Below, piece after piece: positions 41,770 through 49,918 of a stretch of DNA of 64,000 bases. This DNA comes from JANQRZ01 sp965215165 (GTDB lineage Bacteria > Bacteroidota > Rhodothermia > Rhodothermales > JANQRZ01): assembly GCA_965215165.1 (NCBI GenBank), contig CBDCCX010000006.1, forward strand, positions 1,674,001-1,738,000. The letters are read 5' to 3'. Positions within the stretch are counted from its first letter, which is position 1. The number at the start of each line of letters is the position of its first letter. The position numbers were made by a program, and so were the translations under genes. The notes beneath the pieces are model-generated. The model made no database searches and was not told the DNA's origin. It was given only the letters and a program-made list of their open reading frames with translations.

Positions 41770-42669
41770 ATGTCCGTCTCCTCCGCCTCCGCCACGCTCG
41801 ACACCGCACCGTCGCGGGCGGCCGATCTGCGGGAGCTGCTCAAGCCCGGCATCAGCCTGTTCGTGACCGTGACGGCGGCAGCGGGCTACCTCTTCGGCGC
41901 GACCGGCTCGGTCGACTTCGCCCGCTTCGCGGCGCTCCTCGGCGGGACGGCGCTGACGGCCGGGGGCAGCGGGGCCCTCAACCACTGGCTGGAGCGAGGG
42001 CACGACGCCCGGATGCAGCGCACGCAGCGCCGCCCGCTCCCCGACGGCCGGATTGGGCCGGGCGTTGTTGTCGTCTACGGTTCCGTCGCGCTCGGGCTCG
42101 GCCTGGCGCTGCTGCTGGCCTTCGTCAACCCGCTCACGGCGAGCCTGGCGGCGCTGACGGCGTTCGGGTATCTCGTCGTCTACACGCCGCTCAAGCGGAA
42201 GTCGGCGCTGAACACGCTCGTCGGGGCGGTGCCGGGGGCGCTGCCGGCGCTCGGCGGGTTCGCCGCGGCGACGGGCACGCTGGGGCCCGGCGGCTGGGCG
42301 ATCTTCGCGATCCTCTTCCTGTGGCAGCTCCCGCACTTCCTGGCGCTGGCGTGGATGTACCGCGCCGACTACGCGCGCGGCGGCTTCGTGATGCTGCCGG
42401 TCGTCGCCCCGGACGGCCGCTCGACGGCGCTCGTCTCGCTCGGGGCCACGCTCGCGCTCCTGGTGGCGGGCGTGGTGCCGGCAGCGCTCGGCGTGGCGGG
42501 CTGGCTCTACCTCGCCGGGATGGCCGGGCTCGGGACGTGGTTCACCCTCCCGGCGTTCTCGTTCTACAACGACCCCACCGACGCCCGCGCCCGGCGGCTC
42601 CTGCTCGCCTCCATCGTCTACATCCCGGTGTTCTTCGCGCTCGTCGTCCTCGACCACGTCCTGCTGTAG
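41770..42669 (+). CDS. ctaB: Heme O synthase (protoheme IX farnesyltransferase)
   Basis: The 299-residue membrane protein of the UbiA superfamily attaches farnesyl to heme B, giving heme O for terminal oxidases. Diagnostic motifs are ELLKPGISLFVTVTAAAGYL, NHWLERGHDARMQRTQRRPL with the prenyl-diphosphate binding Asp/Arg, VVYTPLKRKSALNTLVGAVP and FLWQLPHFLALAWMYRADYA. About nine membrane helices fit. No oxidase subunits are in the window. Its 3' end carries a 17-bp tandem duplication that includes the stop codon. Confidence 0.93.
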   Translation: MSVSSASATLDTAPSRAADLRELLKPGISLFVTVTAAAGYLFGATGSVDFARFAALLGGTALTAGGSGALNHWLERGHDARMQRTQRRPLPDGRIGPGVVVVYGSVALGLGLALLLAFVNPLTASLAALTAFGYLVVYTPLKRKSALNTLVGAVPGALPALGGFAAATGTLGPGGWAIFAILFLWQLPHFLALAWMYRADYARGGFVMLPVVAPDGRSTALVSLGATLALLVAGVVPAALGVAGWLYLAGMAGLGTWFTLPAFSFYNDPTDARARRLLLASIVYIPVFFALVVLDHVLL

Positions 42670-42694
42670 TGCATCCCCTGCTGTAGTGCATCCC
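42661..42694 (+). repeat. 17-bp tandem duplication at the ctaB/ABC gene junction
   Basis: CTGCTGTAGTGCATCCC occurs twice in a row (42661-42677, 42678-42694). Each copy holds an overlapping stop/start TAGTG. The first copy ends ctaB; the second provides the GTG used by the ABC gene. Confidence 0.93.
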
Positions 42695-43687
42695 ACGTCG
42701 CAGCCTCCCGCCCTCGCCGTCCGCGCTCTCGGCCACGCCTACGGCGAGCACCGCGCGCTCGGCGGCCTCTCGCTCGAGGTGCGGCCCGGCGAGCTGTTCG
42801 GGCTGCTCGGCCCCAACGGCAGTGGCAAGACGACGCTGTTTCGGATCATCACGACGCTCATGCCGCCCTCGGCCGGTGCGGCGACAGTGTTCGGGCACGA
42901 GACGGCGGCAGCGCCCGAGGCCGTCCGCCGGAGCCTCGGCGTGGTCTTTCAGCAGCCTGCGCTCGACGCCGAGCTGACGGTGCGCGAGAACCTGCGCTTC
43001 CACGGGGCGCTCGTCGGCCTCGGCGGGCGCGCACTCGACGACCGGATCGGAGCGCTGCTCGATGGCTTCGGGCTGGCCGACCGGGCGGACGACCGGGTGA
43101 AGACGCTCTCCGGCGGCCTCGCCCGCCGCGCCGACCTCGCGCGCGGCCTCCTCCACCGCCCGCCGCTGCTGCTGCTCGACGAGCCGACGACCGGCCTCGA
43201 CCCGACCGCCCGGCGCGAGCTGTGGGCCGCCCTCGCCCGGCTCCGCCGCGACGAGGGCACGACCGTCGTCGTCGCCACGCACCTGATGGAGGAGGCCGCG
43301 CGCTGCGACCGCGTGGCGATCCTCGACCGGGGCCGCCTCGTCGCCCTCGGCACGCCCGACGCCCTCGAAGCCGAGCTGGGCGACGAGACGCTGTGGCTGG
43401 AGTCGCCCGACGCGGGGTCGCTCGTCCATGCGCTCGAGGCCCGCCTCGGCCTCGCCTCCCGGCGCATCGGCGAGTCGGTGCTGGTCGAGACCGACGACGC
43501 GCCGGGCGCGCTCGCCGCCGTCTACGCCGCGCTGCCGGCGCTGGTCGCCGCCGCGACGGTCCGCCGCCCGACGCTCGACGACGTCTTCGCCGCGCGGACC
43601 GGGCGGGGGTTCGAGGTCGGAGGTTCGAGGTTCGAGGACGGCACCGCGAAAACCCCTACCCTCAAACCCCAAACCTCGAACCCATGA
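42686..43687 (+). CDS. ABC transporter ATP-binding protein (ABC-2 type exporter)
   Basis: The 333-residue ATPase has Walker A GPNGSGKTT, Q-loop VVFQQPALD, signature LSGGLARRADLARGL, Walker B LLLLDEPTTGLDP and the switch His in ATHLMEEAARCD. The C-terminal DVF-containing tail is that of DrrA/NodI-type exporters. The GTG start arises from the duplicated TAGTG. The last 20 or so codons run through a repeat with GGTTCGAGG words and look like an extension of low information. The stop overlaps the permease start by 4 bp (ATGA). Position after ctaB hints at a link with cytochrome oxidase assembly, but this is a guess. Confidence 0.9.
   Translation: MHPTSQPPALAVRALGHAYGEHRALGGLSLEVRPGELFGLLGPNGSGKTTLFRIITTLMPPSAGAATVFGHETAAAPEAVRRSLGVVFQQPALDAELTVRENLRFHGALVGLGGRALDDRIGALLDGFGLADRADDRVKTLSGGLARRADLARGLLHRPPLLLLDEPTTGLDPTARRELWAALARLRRDEGTTVVVATHLMEEAARCDRVAILDRGRLVALGTPDALEAELGDETLWLESPDAGSLVHALEARLGLASRRIGESVLVETDDAPGALAAVYAALPALVAAATVRRPTLDDVFAARTGRGFEVGGSRFEDGTAKTPTLKPQTSNP
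43607..43683. repeat. Inverted repeat at the ABC ATPase/permease junction
   Basis: GGGTTCGAGGT (43607-43617) and ACCTCGAACCC (43673-43683) are perfect 11-bp arms; the second one ends immediately before the permease ATG. Extra copies of GAGGTTCGAGG (43619-43636) could compete as first arm. The repeat lies inside the coding end of the ATPase gene. Confidence 0.6.
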
Positions 43688-44469
43688 TCGCCGTCGTCCG
43701 TGCGCTGTGGTGGCGCGAGATCACCAAGTTCCTCCGCGACCGCAGCCGGCTGGTCGGGGCGCTCGTGCAGCCGCTCGGGTTCTGGGTGCTGCTCGGGCTG
43801 GGGTTCTACGGGAGCTTCACGATGCCCAACACCGCGCCGGGGGCCGACAGCGTCGGCTACCTCGAATACCTCTACCCCGGCATCATCGCGCTGATCCTGC
43901 TGTTCACCGCCATTTTCTCGACCATCTCCGTCGTCACCGAGCGGCAGGAGGGGTTTCTGCAGGCCGCACTCGTGGCCCCAGTCCCGCGCACCGTGATCGT
44001 GCTCGGGCTGGTTTCCGGCGGGGCGACACTCGCGGTCGCTGAGGCCGTCTTGTTTCTGCTGCTCGCGCCGCTCGTCGGCATCACGCCCGGCCTCGCCGGC
44101 CTGGCCGTAGTGCTGACGGCGACCGTTGCGATGGCGCTCGCGTTCACGGCGCTCGGGTTCGTGATCGCGTGGCGGCTCGAGACGACGCGCGGCTTCCACG
44201 CGGTGATGAACCTGTTCCTCCTGCCGATGTGGTTCCTCTCGGGCGCGTTCTTCCCGGCGGCGGGCGTGCCGGTGGCGCTGCGGACGGTGATGTACCTGAA
44301 CCCCGCGTTCTACGGCGTCGCCGTCATCCGGCAGGGGCTGTACCTGCCCGGCGCGGCACCGGGCGTGGATCTCCCACTGGGCCTTACACTCGGCGTGACG
44401 GTCGCCTTCGCCGTCAGCGTGCTCGCGCTTGCGGTGTGGACGGTCCGGCGTCCGCTCTTCGCGTCGTGA
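43684..44469 (+). CDS. ABC-2 type transporter permease
   Basis: The 261-residue membrane protein starts MIAVVRALWWREITKFLRDR and has about six membrane helices, including YLYPGIIALILLFTAIFSTI and FFPAAGVPVALRTVMYLNPA, typical of ABC-2 permeases of the DrrB/NodJ class. The segment SVVTERQEGFLQAALVAPVP is the conserved coupling region. The substrate cannot be read from the sequence. It is translationally coupled to the ATPase (ATGA) and its start codon abuts the second arm of a perfect inverted repeat. Confidence 0.9.
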   Translation: MIAVVRALWWREITKFLRDRSRLVGALVQPLGFWVLLGLGFYGSFTMPNTAPGADSVGYLEYLYPGIIALILLFTAIFSTISVVTERQEGFLQAALVAPVPRTVIVLGLVSGGATLAVAEAVLFLLLAPLVGITPGLAGLAVVLTATVAMALAFTALGFVIAWRLETTRGFHAVMNLFLLPMWFLSGAFFPAAGVPVALRTVMYLNPAFYGVAVIRQGLYLPGAAPGVDLPLGLTLGVTVAFAVSVLALAVWTVRRPLFAS

Positions 44470-44485
44470 CCCGGGGCTCCGTCCC

Positions 44486-44517
44486 TTGACCGCTGCCCCA
44501 GGCGCAGGGTAGCTTTG
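44486..44517 (+). promoter_or_regulatory. Bacteroidota-consensus promoter
   Basis: TTG (44486-44488), 21 nt, TAGCTTTG (44510-44517), a full match to TAnnTTTG. It lies 26 bp before the start codon of the lipoprotein gene at 44544, just after the ABC permease. Confidence 0.7.
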
Positions 44518-44543
44518 CCCCGCCGATTTCCGCCGAGACCGCC

Positions 44544-45149
44544 ATGCGGCTACGCCTCCTGTCCCTCCTCCTTTTTCTCGCCCTCTCCGGCTGCGACACC
44601 GCAGGCGATGCGCCTGTGCTCCGCGCGCCCGGCGGGCAGACGCCCGTCGCCGGCGCCATCGCGTTCCGCGGCGTGAGCAACGAGGACCTGGGCGTGATCG
44701 GAGCCGGCCCGGTGGGCGGCCACCTCGGCACGCTGAACCCTCCGGGCAACAGTGGGACGGGCGGCGATGGAGGAGTGGTGACTCCCGACCGATTCGATTT
44801 CAGCACGCTCTATCCCAATCCCACGGCCGGCCGCACCACCATCTCGTTCGTTCTTCCCGGCGCGACGGAGGTGAGCGTGTTCGTGGTGGCGGCGCTCCCG
44901 CTGGGCCGCACGGCCCCGCCGCAGGCGTCGAGCGCGCAGGGGGCCTGGGTCTACCGGCCCGGCGGCCTGCCGGTCGCCGTGCTCGAACGGCGCTCGCTCA
45001 GGCCCGGTCAATACGCCCTCCCGCTCGACCTCGCCGAGGCTGCGGGCCGCCCGCTCCCGGCCGGCTACTACCGCGTCTACGTCCAGACGCCCTACGTCCT
45101 CGCCTGGCAGGACCTCCTCTACGACCCCACCTTCTTCTCTCCCTTCTAA
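44544..45149 (+). CDS. Small lipoprotein with a sorting-domain-like core
   Basis: The 201-residue protein begins with a lipoprotein signal (MRLRLLSLLLFLALSGC). A Gly/Pro-rich stretch follows, then STLYPNPTAGRTTISFVLPG and ATEVSVFVVAALPLG, which looks like the first half of a T9SS sorting domain, and later LRPGQYALPLDLAEAAGRPL and PAGYYRVYV like its second half. A 30-residue insertion separates the halves. A lipid anchor plus such a domain is unusual; it may be a surface protein that keeps the fold for another purpose. It is followed 6 bp later by a small outer-membrane-like protein. Confidence 0.65.
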   Translation: MRLRLLSLLLFLALSGCDTAGDAPVLRAPGGQTPVAGAIAFRGVSNEDLGVIGAGPVGGHLGTLNPPGNSGTGGDGGVVTPDRFDFSTLYPNPTAGRTTISFVLPGATEVSVFVVAALPLGRTAPPQASSAQGAWVYRPGGLPVAVLERRSLRPGQYALPLDLAEAAGRPLPAGYYRVYVQTPYVLAWQDLLYDPTFFSPF

Positions 45150-45155
45150 GCCCCC

Positions 45156-45662
45156 ATGCGCCTCGCCCTCGTCGCCCTGCTCGCGCTCGCCCCGCTCGCC
45201 GCCCGCGCCCAGACGGTCCCCGACCCCGGCATCGGGCTGAGCGCCTCGGTCCAGGCCGGCCAGTTCGACATCCTGGTCCCGATCTGGTCCGGCGAGCGGT
45301 TCGCCGTGGTGCCGAGCTTCGGGTTCGAGTTCGGGCAGGACGCCGGGCTCGACGTGCGCGCCGGCCTCGCCGCGCGGCTCTACCAGCGCCGGGGCGAGAT
45401 CGCCCCCTACGGCAGCGTCCGCGCCGCCGTGCTGATCTTCGCGCCCGCCGAGCGCGAGTTCGGCCCCGAGCCGGAGTCGGCCGTGGACTTTCTGGCCGGG
45501 CTGGCCTACGGGGCCGAGGCGTTCCTGCTGCCCCGGCTCAGCCTCGGCGTCGAGGCCCAGCTCAACCTCACGGTGTCGGCCGAGGAGTCGGTACGGTTCG
45601 GGAATCCGGGCAACGTCAACGTCAACACCGGCGCGGCCGTGTTTGCGACGGTCTACTTCTAG
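45156..45662 (+). CDS. Small predicted outer-membrane beta-barrel protein
   Basis: The 168-residue product has a signal peptide (MRLALVALLALAPLAARA then Q) and alternating amphipathic strands such as FAVVPSFGFEFGQDAGLDVR, LRLSLGVEAQLNLTVS-like LPRLSLGVEAQLNLTVSAEE, and a C-terminal VFATVYF ending in Phe, as outer-membrane barrels do. I recognise no named family. It is 6 bp after the lipoprotein gene and 2 bp before the YqaA-like gene, suggesting one envelope-related operon from the promoter at 44486. Confidence 0.6.
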   Translation: MRLALVALLALAPLAARAQTVPDPGIGLSASVQAGQFDILVPIWSGERFAVVPSFGFEFGQDAGLDVRAGLAARLYQRRGEIAPYGSVRAAVLIFAPAEREFGPEPESAVDFLAGLAYGAEAFLLPRLSLGVEAQLNLTVSAEESVRFGNPGNVNVNTGAAVFATVYF

Positions 45663-45664
45663 GC

Positions 45665-46102
45665 GTGGTCGAGGCCCTCGCGGAGTGGGCACTAGCGGCC
45701 GGGCCGCTCGGGCTGTTCGTGGTCTCGTTCCTGGCGGCGACCTTGGTGCCGCTGTCGTCGGAGGTGGCGCTCGTGGCGGCGCTCGCGGCGGGCGTGCCCC
45801 CGCTGGAGGCGCTGGTCGCGTGCTCGCTCGGCAACAGCCTCGCCGTGATGGTGAACTGGGCGCTGGGGCGGTCCTTCCGAGCCCGGACGGAGCGCCGCCT
45901 CCAAGCCTCCCGCTCGGGCCGGGCGGCGCTCGGGTGGACAGACCGGTGGGGACTGTGGAGCCTCGCCCTCTCCCCGCTGCCTATCGTCGGCGATCCGGTC
46001 ACTGTCGTGGCGGGCATTGCCCGCGTGTCGCCCTGGCTGTTCGGTGCGGTCGTGATCCCGCTCCGGGTCGGGCGCTATCTGCTCATCGCCGGATTGCTCT
46101 GA
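45665..46102 (+). CDS. YqaA-like (VTT/DedA superfamily) membrane protein
   Basis: From a GTG start 2 bp after the previous stop, the 145-residue protein has the VTT-type layout: GLFVVSFLAATLVPLSSEVA, CSLGNSLAVMVNWALGRSF and LALSPLPIVGDPVTVVAGIA with a re-entrant Pro-Gly-Asp segment, then a final helix. This is the short YqaA group; DedA-superfamily proteins are linked to lipid flipping at membranes. The function of the short form is unproven. Confidence 0.8.
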   Translation: MVEALAEWALAAGPLGLFVVSFLAATLVPLSSEVALVAALAAGVPPLEALVACSLGNSLAVMVNWALGRSFRARTERRLQASRSGRAALGWTDRWGLWSLALSPLPIVGDPVTVVAGIARVSPWLFGAVVIPLRVGRYLLIAGLL

Positions 46103-46141
46103 GCGGCCGAACCTGCCGCGCCGTCGCCGGTTCTGAACGCC

Positions 46142-47239
46142 ATGCCCGACACCGCCTCGCTCACCGACCTCAAGGCCCTCGACCGCGCGGGTCTCGAAGC
46201 TTTCGCCGTCTCGCTCGGGCAACCGGCGTTCCGGGGGCGGCAGCTCTTCCGGTGGCTCTACGGCCGGGGCGCGACCAACTTCGCCGTGATGACCGACCTG
46301 CCGGCTGCGTTCCGAGAGCAGCTCCAGGCGGTCGCCGCGATCCCGGCGCTCAGCGAGGTGCAGCGGCAGACCGCGACGGATGGGACGGTGAAATCGCTCT
46401 TCCGGCTCGCCTCCGGTCGGGAGATCGAGAGCGTGCTGATCCCCGACCTCGAGCCTGCGCAGGCGGGGGACGAGGGGCGAGCCAAGCGGCTGACGGTGTG
46501 CGTCTCGAGCCAGGTCGGCTGCGCGATGGGCTGCCACTTCTGCGCGACCGGCCTGATGGGGTTCGGCCAGAACCTGACGGCCGGCGAGATCTACGAGCAG
46601 GTGTGGCGGATGAACGCGCTCGCCGAGGAGCGCTTCGGGCGGGGCGTCACGAACGTGGTCTACATGGGCATGGGCGAGCCGCTCCAGAACTACGCCGCCG
46701 TCGTCCAGAGCGCGGCGCTCCTGACCGACCCCGACGCCCTCGGCCTGGCTCCGAAGCGGCTCACCGTCTCCACGGTCGGCTTGGCCCGCCGCATCCGTCG
46801 CCTCGCCGACGACCAGGCCGAGGGCACCGCGCCGCCGGTCCACCTCGCCATCAGCCTCCACGCGCCGACGGACCCGCAGCGCAGCGCCATCATGCCCGTC
46901 AACCGCTCCGAGAAGACGGACCTCGGCGCGCTGAAGGACGCCGTCCAGCACTGGCACGCCCGGACGGGACGCCGCGTGACCTACGAATACTGCCTGTTCG
47001 CCGGCCTCAACGACGGCGAGGGCGACGCCCGGAATCTCGCCGCCGTCGCGCGGTGGGCCCCGAGCAAGGTCAACCTGATCATGTACAACCCCGTCGAGGG
47101 CACCGGCTTTTCGTCGCCCGACGAAGGCGCGCTCGATGCGTTCATCCGCGTGCTCGTCGCCGAGGGCGTGCGCGTGACCGTCCGCCGCAGCCGGGGCCAG
47201 GACATCGACGCGGCGTGCGGGCAGCTCGCCGCCCGGTGA
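46142..47239 (+). CDS. rlmN: 23S rRNA (adenine2503-C2)-methyltransferase
   Basis: The 365-residue radical-SAM enzyme methylates A2503 in 23S rRNA (and A37 in some tRNAs). The cluster-binding motif is CAMGCHFC (C-x3-C-x2-C) near residue 127 inside VSSQVGCAMGCHFCATGLMG. Other motifs are YMGMGEPLQNY, LAISLHAPTDPQRSAIMPVN, YEYCLFAGLND and the late RGQDIDAACGQL carrying the methyl-bearing Cys. Length and order are normal. It stands 39 bp after the YqaA-like gene and is probably under its own control. Confidence 0.95.
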   Translation: MPDTASLTDLKALDRAGLEAFAVSLGQPAFRGRQLFRWLYGRGATNFAVMTDLPAAFREQLQAVAAIPALSEVQRQTATDGTVKSLFRLASGREIESVLIPDLEPAQAGDEGRAKRLTVCVSSQVGCAMGCHFCATGLMGFGQNLTAGEIYEQVWRMNALAEERFGRGVTNVVYMGMGEPLQNYAAVVQSAALLTDPDALGLAPKRLTVSTVGLARRIRRLADDQAEGTAPPVHLAISLHAPTDPQRSAIMPVNRSEKTDLGALKDAVQHWHARTGRRVTYEYCLFAGLNDGEGDARNLAAVARWAPSKVNLIMYNPVEGTGFSSPDEGALDAFIRVLVAEGVRVTVRRSRGQDIDAACGQLAAR

Positions 47240-47246
47240 GTGCCAG

Positions 47247-47328
47247 CCCTCGGGCGAACGGCCGTCCGCCCCTACGGACGAGAAATGCGATGCCGGACCT
47301 CGGGCGCAGCAGCGCTGCGCCCCTACGG
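47247..47328. repeat. Pair of REP-like palindromes after rlmN
   Basis: Two units begin CTCGGGCG and end CGCCCCTACGG: 47249-47277 with the stem GGGCG-ACGGCCGT-CGCCC and 47299-47328 with GGGCGCAGC-AGC-GCTGCGCCC. They differ in the stem centre but keep the ends. The rest of the 229-bp gap up to 47469 shows only a TATATTCC-like box at 47427 and a CU-rich leader. Confidence 0.6.
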
Positions 47329-47468
47329 GGATGCGCCTTGGGTGGGTCCCTTTGCCAGCGTGCTCTGCCCTCCGCCGGGGTTCTCTGTTCTCTGAGCACC
47401 CGGAACCGCGCGGCCGGCCTCGCCGGTATATTCCGGCCCCTTCTTTCCTCCACTCTGCTTCTCTGCTC

Positions 47469-47738
47469 ATGGCCTCCTCCAAACCCGGCGTCGGCGCGTT
47501 CACCATCGAGACGGTCGTCGCCTTTCTCGGTGCGCTGCTCGTCTTCCCCCTCGCCATCAAGATCCTGCTCGCCACCGTCAAGGGCGTCTTCCGGCTCGGC
47601 ATCGTGCGCAAGCTGCTGCTCGAGGGGCTCATCATCGGGGCGACGACCTTCCTGACGAAGCAGGGCGTGCTCGACAAGCTCTTCGGGCAGCCCGGCCGCA
47701 AGGGCGACGGCCTGCTCAAGCCCGACGTGGATCAGTAA
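47469..47738 (+). CDS. Small membrane protein of unknown function
   Basis: The 89-residue product MASSKPGVGAFTIETVVAFL has a hydrophobic segment (VAFLGALLVFPLAIKILLAT), a second weakly hydrophobic helix (LLLEGLIIGATTFLTKQGVL) and a basic C-terminus. I do not recognise a family. The start follows a CU-rich leader. The stop is 3 bp from the HerA-like gene, so it may be a membrane partner of that ATPase. Confidence 0.6.
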   Translation: MASSKPGVGAFTIETVVAFLGALLVFPLAIKILLATVKGVFRLGIVRKLLLEGLIIGATTFLTKQGVLDKLFGQPGRKGDGLLKPDVDQ

Positions 47739-47741
47739 CGT

Positions 47742-49397
47742 ATGGACGCGCCCGACCGCTCCGAGACCCGCCGCCGCCTCGGCGTGCTCACGCACGGCTC
47801 GCTCGGCGGCGGCATCGAGATGAAGCACGAGCAAGGCCGCTCCGTGGAGTCCGTCCGAACGGGGCGGTTCTGCGTGGTCGAGGGCGAGCAGTTCGACTTC
47901 TTCTCGCTCGTCACGGACGTCCGCATCGAGGCGGCCAACGAGGGCATCCTGCTGCACCCGCCGGGCGTGGAGGACGAGCTGCTGCGCCAGGTGATGCAGG
48001 GCTCCGGCACCTACGCGACGGTCAGCCTCAAGCCGATGCTGATGATCGAGCAGGGCTTGGGCGACGCCGAGCCGCTGCCAGTCAAGACGGTGCCGGCCCA
48101 CTTCTCGCTCGTCGGCGAGGCCAACGAGGACGACGTGGCGCGCGTCTTCGGCAGCGAGGCCAACGACCCCGGCCGCTACTTCCACGTCGGCACCCCGCTC
48201 GAGATGGACACGCCGGTGTGCCTCGACCTGGCGCGGCTCGTCGAGCGCTCGAACGCCGTCTTCGGCAAGACCGGCACCGGCAAGAGCTTCCTGACGCGGC
48301 TCCTGCTCTGCGGCACCATCAAGACCGGGCGCGCGGTCAACCTGGTGTTCGACATGCACAACGAGTACGGCTTTCAGGCGCGCAAGGAGACCACCGGCGG
48401 GCCGGGCACCGTCGTCCCCGGCCTGCGCGACCTCTTCCCCGGCCGCGTCCAGGTCTACTCGCTCGACCCGGCGTCGGCCCGGCGGCGCGGCCAGAGCCCC
48501 GACGTCGAGGTCCACCTCTACGCCGACCAGGTCGAGCCGGAGGACATCCTCCCGCTGCGCGAGACCCTCAACCTCAACCCGACCGCCGCCGAGAGCACCT
48601 ACGGCCTGCGCAAGGTCTACGGCGACGGCTGGCTCGCGGCGCTGCTGCGCGCCGACGCCGCCGAGCTCGAGGCGATGGCCGAGGCGACGGGCGCGCACGT
48701 CGGCTCGCTGAGCGCCCTCAAGCGCAAGCTCGACCGGCTCGACGGCCTCGCCTTCTTCCACCTCGAGCGCGGCAGCGAGCGCCGCGACGTGGTCGAGGAC
48801 CTGCTCGAGAGCATCGCCGCCGGCAAGTCGGTCGTGCTCGAGTTCGGGCAGCACAACTCGCTGCTGGTGTACCTGCTCGTCGCGAATGTCATCACGCGGC
48901 GGCTGCGGCGGCGCTACGAGCGGATGTACGAGGAGCACGAGGCCGACCCCGAGCATGTCGCTGCCCCGCGCCAGCTCATGATTACGATCGAGGAGGCGCA
49001 CAAATTCCTCGGCCCGGCCACGGCGCGCGAGACGCCGTTCGGCAAGATCGCGCGCGAGATGCGGAAGTTCTCGGTGAGCCTGCTCATCGTGGACCAGCGG
49101 CCGAGCGGGATCGACGAGGAGGTGCTGAGCCAGATCGGGACCAAGATCGTGGCGCAGCTCAACGACGAGAAGGACATCGCCGCCGCGCTCGTCGGCACGA
49201 GCGGCGCGACCGCGCTGCGCCAGGTGCTCGCCTCGCTCGACTCGAAGCAGCAGGCGCTCGTGCTCGGCCACGCCGTCCCGATGCCGGTCGTGATCCAGAG
49301 CCGGCTTTACGACGACACCTTCTTCGCCGATCTCAAGGGCGACGCGCCCTCGGGCACGGCCTCCGAAATGCAGGCGCGCCTGGGCGATCTGTTCTGA
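47742..49397 (+). CDS. HerA-like ATPase (DUF87/FtsK-HerA superfamily)
   Basis: The 551-residue protein has an N-terminal HAS-barrel-like region (GRFCVVEGEQFDFFSLVTDV), Walker A VFGKTGTGKSFLTRLLLC near residue 173, an LVFDMHNEYGF segment, Walker B MITIEEAHKFLGPA and the late IVDQRPSGIDEEVLSQIGTK, as in HerA hexameric translocases. HerA usually works with the nuclease NurA in DNA end processing; no NurA is present in the window. Its only close neighbour is the small membrane protein upstream. A role in DNA translocation or repair is inferred from the family. Confidence 0.8.
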   Translation: MDAPDRSETRRRLGVLTHGSLGGGIEMKHEQGRSVESVRTGRFCVVEGEQFDFFSLVTDVRIEAANEGILLHPPGVEDELLRQVMQGSGTYATVSLKPMLMIEQGLGDAEPLPVKTVPAHFSLVGEANEDDVARVFGSEANDPGRYFHVGTPLEMDTPVCLDLARLVERSNAVFGKTGTGKSFLTRLLLCGTIKTGRAVNLVFDMHNEYGFQARKETTGGPGTVVPGLRDLFPGRVQVYSLDPASARRRGQSPDVEVHLYADQVEPEDILPLRETLNLNPTAAESTYGLRKVYGDGWLAALLRADAAELEAMAEATGAHVGSLSALKRKLDRLDGLAFFHLERGSERRDVVEDLLESIAAGKSVVLEFGQHNSLLVYLLVANVITRRLRRRYERMYEEHEADPEHVAAPRQLMITIEEAHKFLGPATARETPFGKIAREMRKFSVSLLIVDQRPSGIDEEVLSQIGTKIVAQLNDEKDIAAALVGTSGATALRQVLASLDSKQQALVLGHAVPMPVVIQSRLYDDTFFADLKGDAPSGTASEMQARLGDLF

Positions 49398-49498
49398 GCG
49401 AGCACACCGTCTCGGCGGCGGGACCGACCTCCCGACACTTGCATTCGCCGCCCGCTTCCGCTATTCTCTGCCCTCCCCTTCCCCTTCGGAGGTTCGCC

Positions 49499-49897
49499 AT
49501 GCGCCGCTTCTCCCTCTCTCTGCTCGCGATCGCCTTCTGCCTCGCCGGCTGCCGCGACGCGCTCGTAGACGAGCCGCCCGGCGGCGTCGATACCCCGCCC
49601 CCGTCGGAGACGCAGGATATCGCTGTGCGCGGGATCTACGTCAAGGGGTCGCCGGCGCTCGATGTCGGCGGCACGGCATCGTACCGCGCCGAGTCGCTGC
49701 CGGACGCCATCCGCTACGTCTGGGTCCAGACCCCTGGCAGCACCGGCACCGTCTCGGGCACCCCGACCGACTCGCGCGACCGCCTCTACGACCTCACCGG
49801 CGGGTCGCCCGGCGTGGTCACCCTCCGCGTCTCGGCGCTCGACGCCCAGAGCCGGGAGATCGGCGTCGGGCACCTGACGCTCCGGGTCGACGCCTGA
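49499..49897 (+). CDS. Small lipoprotein with Ig-like domain
   Basis: The 132-residue product has a lipoprotein signal (MRRFSLSLLAIAFCLAGC) and a compact beta-sandwich: V-K-G-S-P-A-L-D-V-G-G-T-A-S-Y, IRYVWVQTPGSTGTVSGTP, GVVTLRVSALDAQSREIG. It resembles PKD/Ig-like extracellular modules. A GGAGG stretch at 49487-49491 lies 8 bp before the start, one of the few Shine-Dalgarno-like sites here. A terminator follows. Function unknown. Confidence 0.6.
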   Translation: MRRFSLSLLAIAFCLAGCRDALVDEPPGGVDTPPPSETQDIAVRGIYVKGSPALDVGGTASYRAESLPDAIRYVWVQTPGSTGTVSGTPTDSRDRLYDLTGGSPGVVTLRVSALDAQSREIGVGHLTLRVDA

Positions 49898-49918
49898 CCC
49901 GGCCTCTCGTGGCAGACC

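Noticed and set aside
43600..43683. GGTTCGAGG words resembling a tRNA T-loop
   Set aside because: No acceptor or anticodon stems fit; the words belong to an inverted repeat within the ABC gene end.
42686..44469. Heme exporter (Ccm-type) assignment for the ABC genes because of ctaB
   Set aside because: Motifs show only a general DrrA/DrrB-type exporter; substrate cannot be inferred from one neighbour.
47240..47468. Coding region between rlmN and the small membrane protein
   Set aside because: The open frame crosses two REP-like palindromes and has no plausible start or domain.
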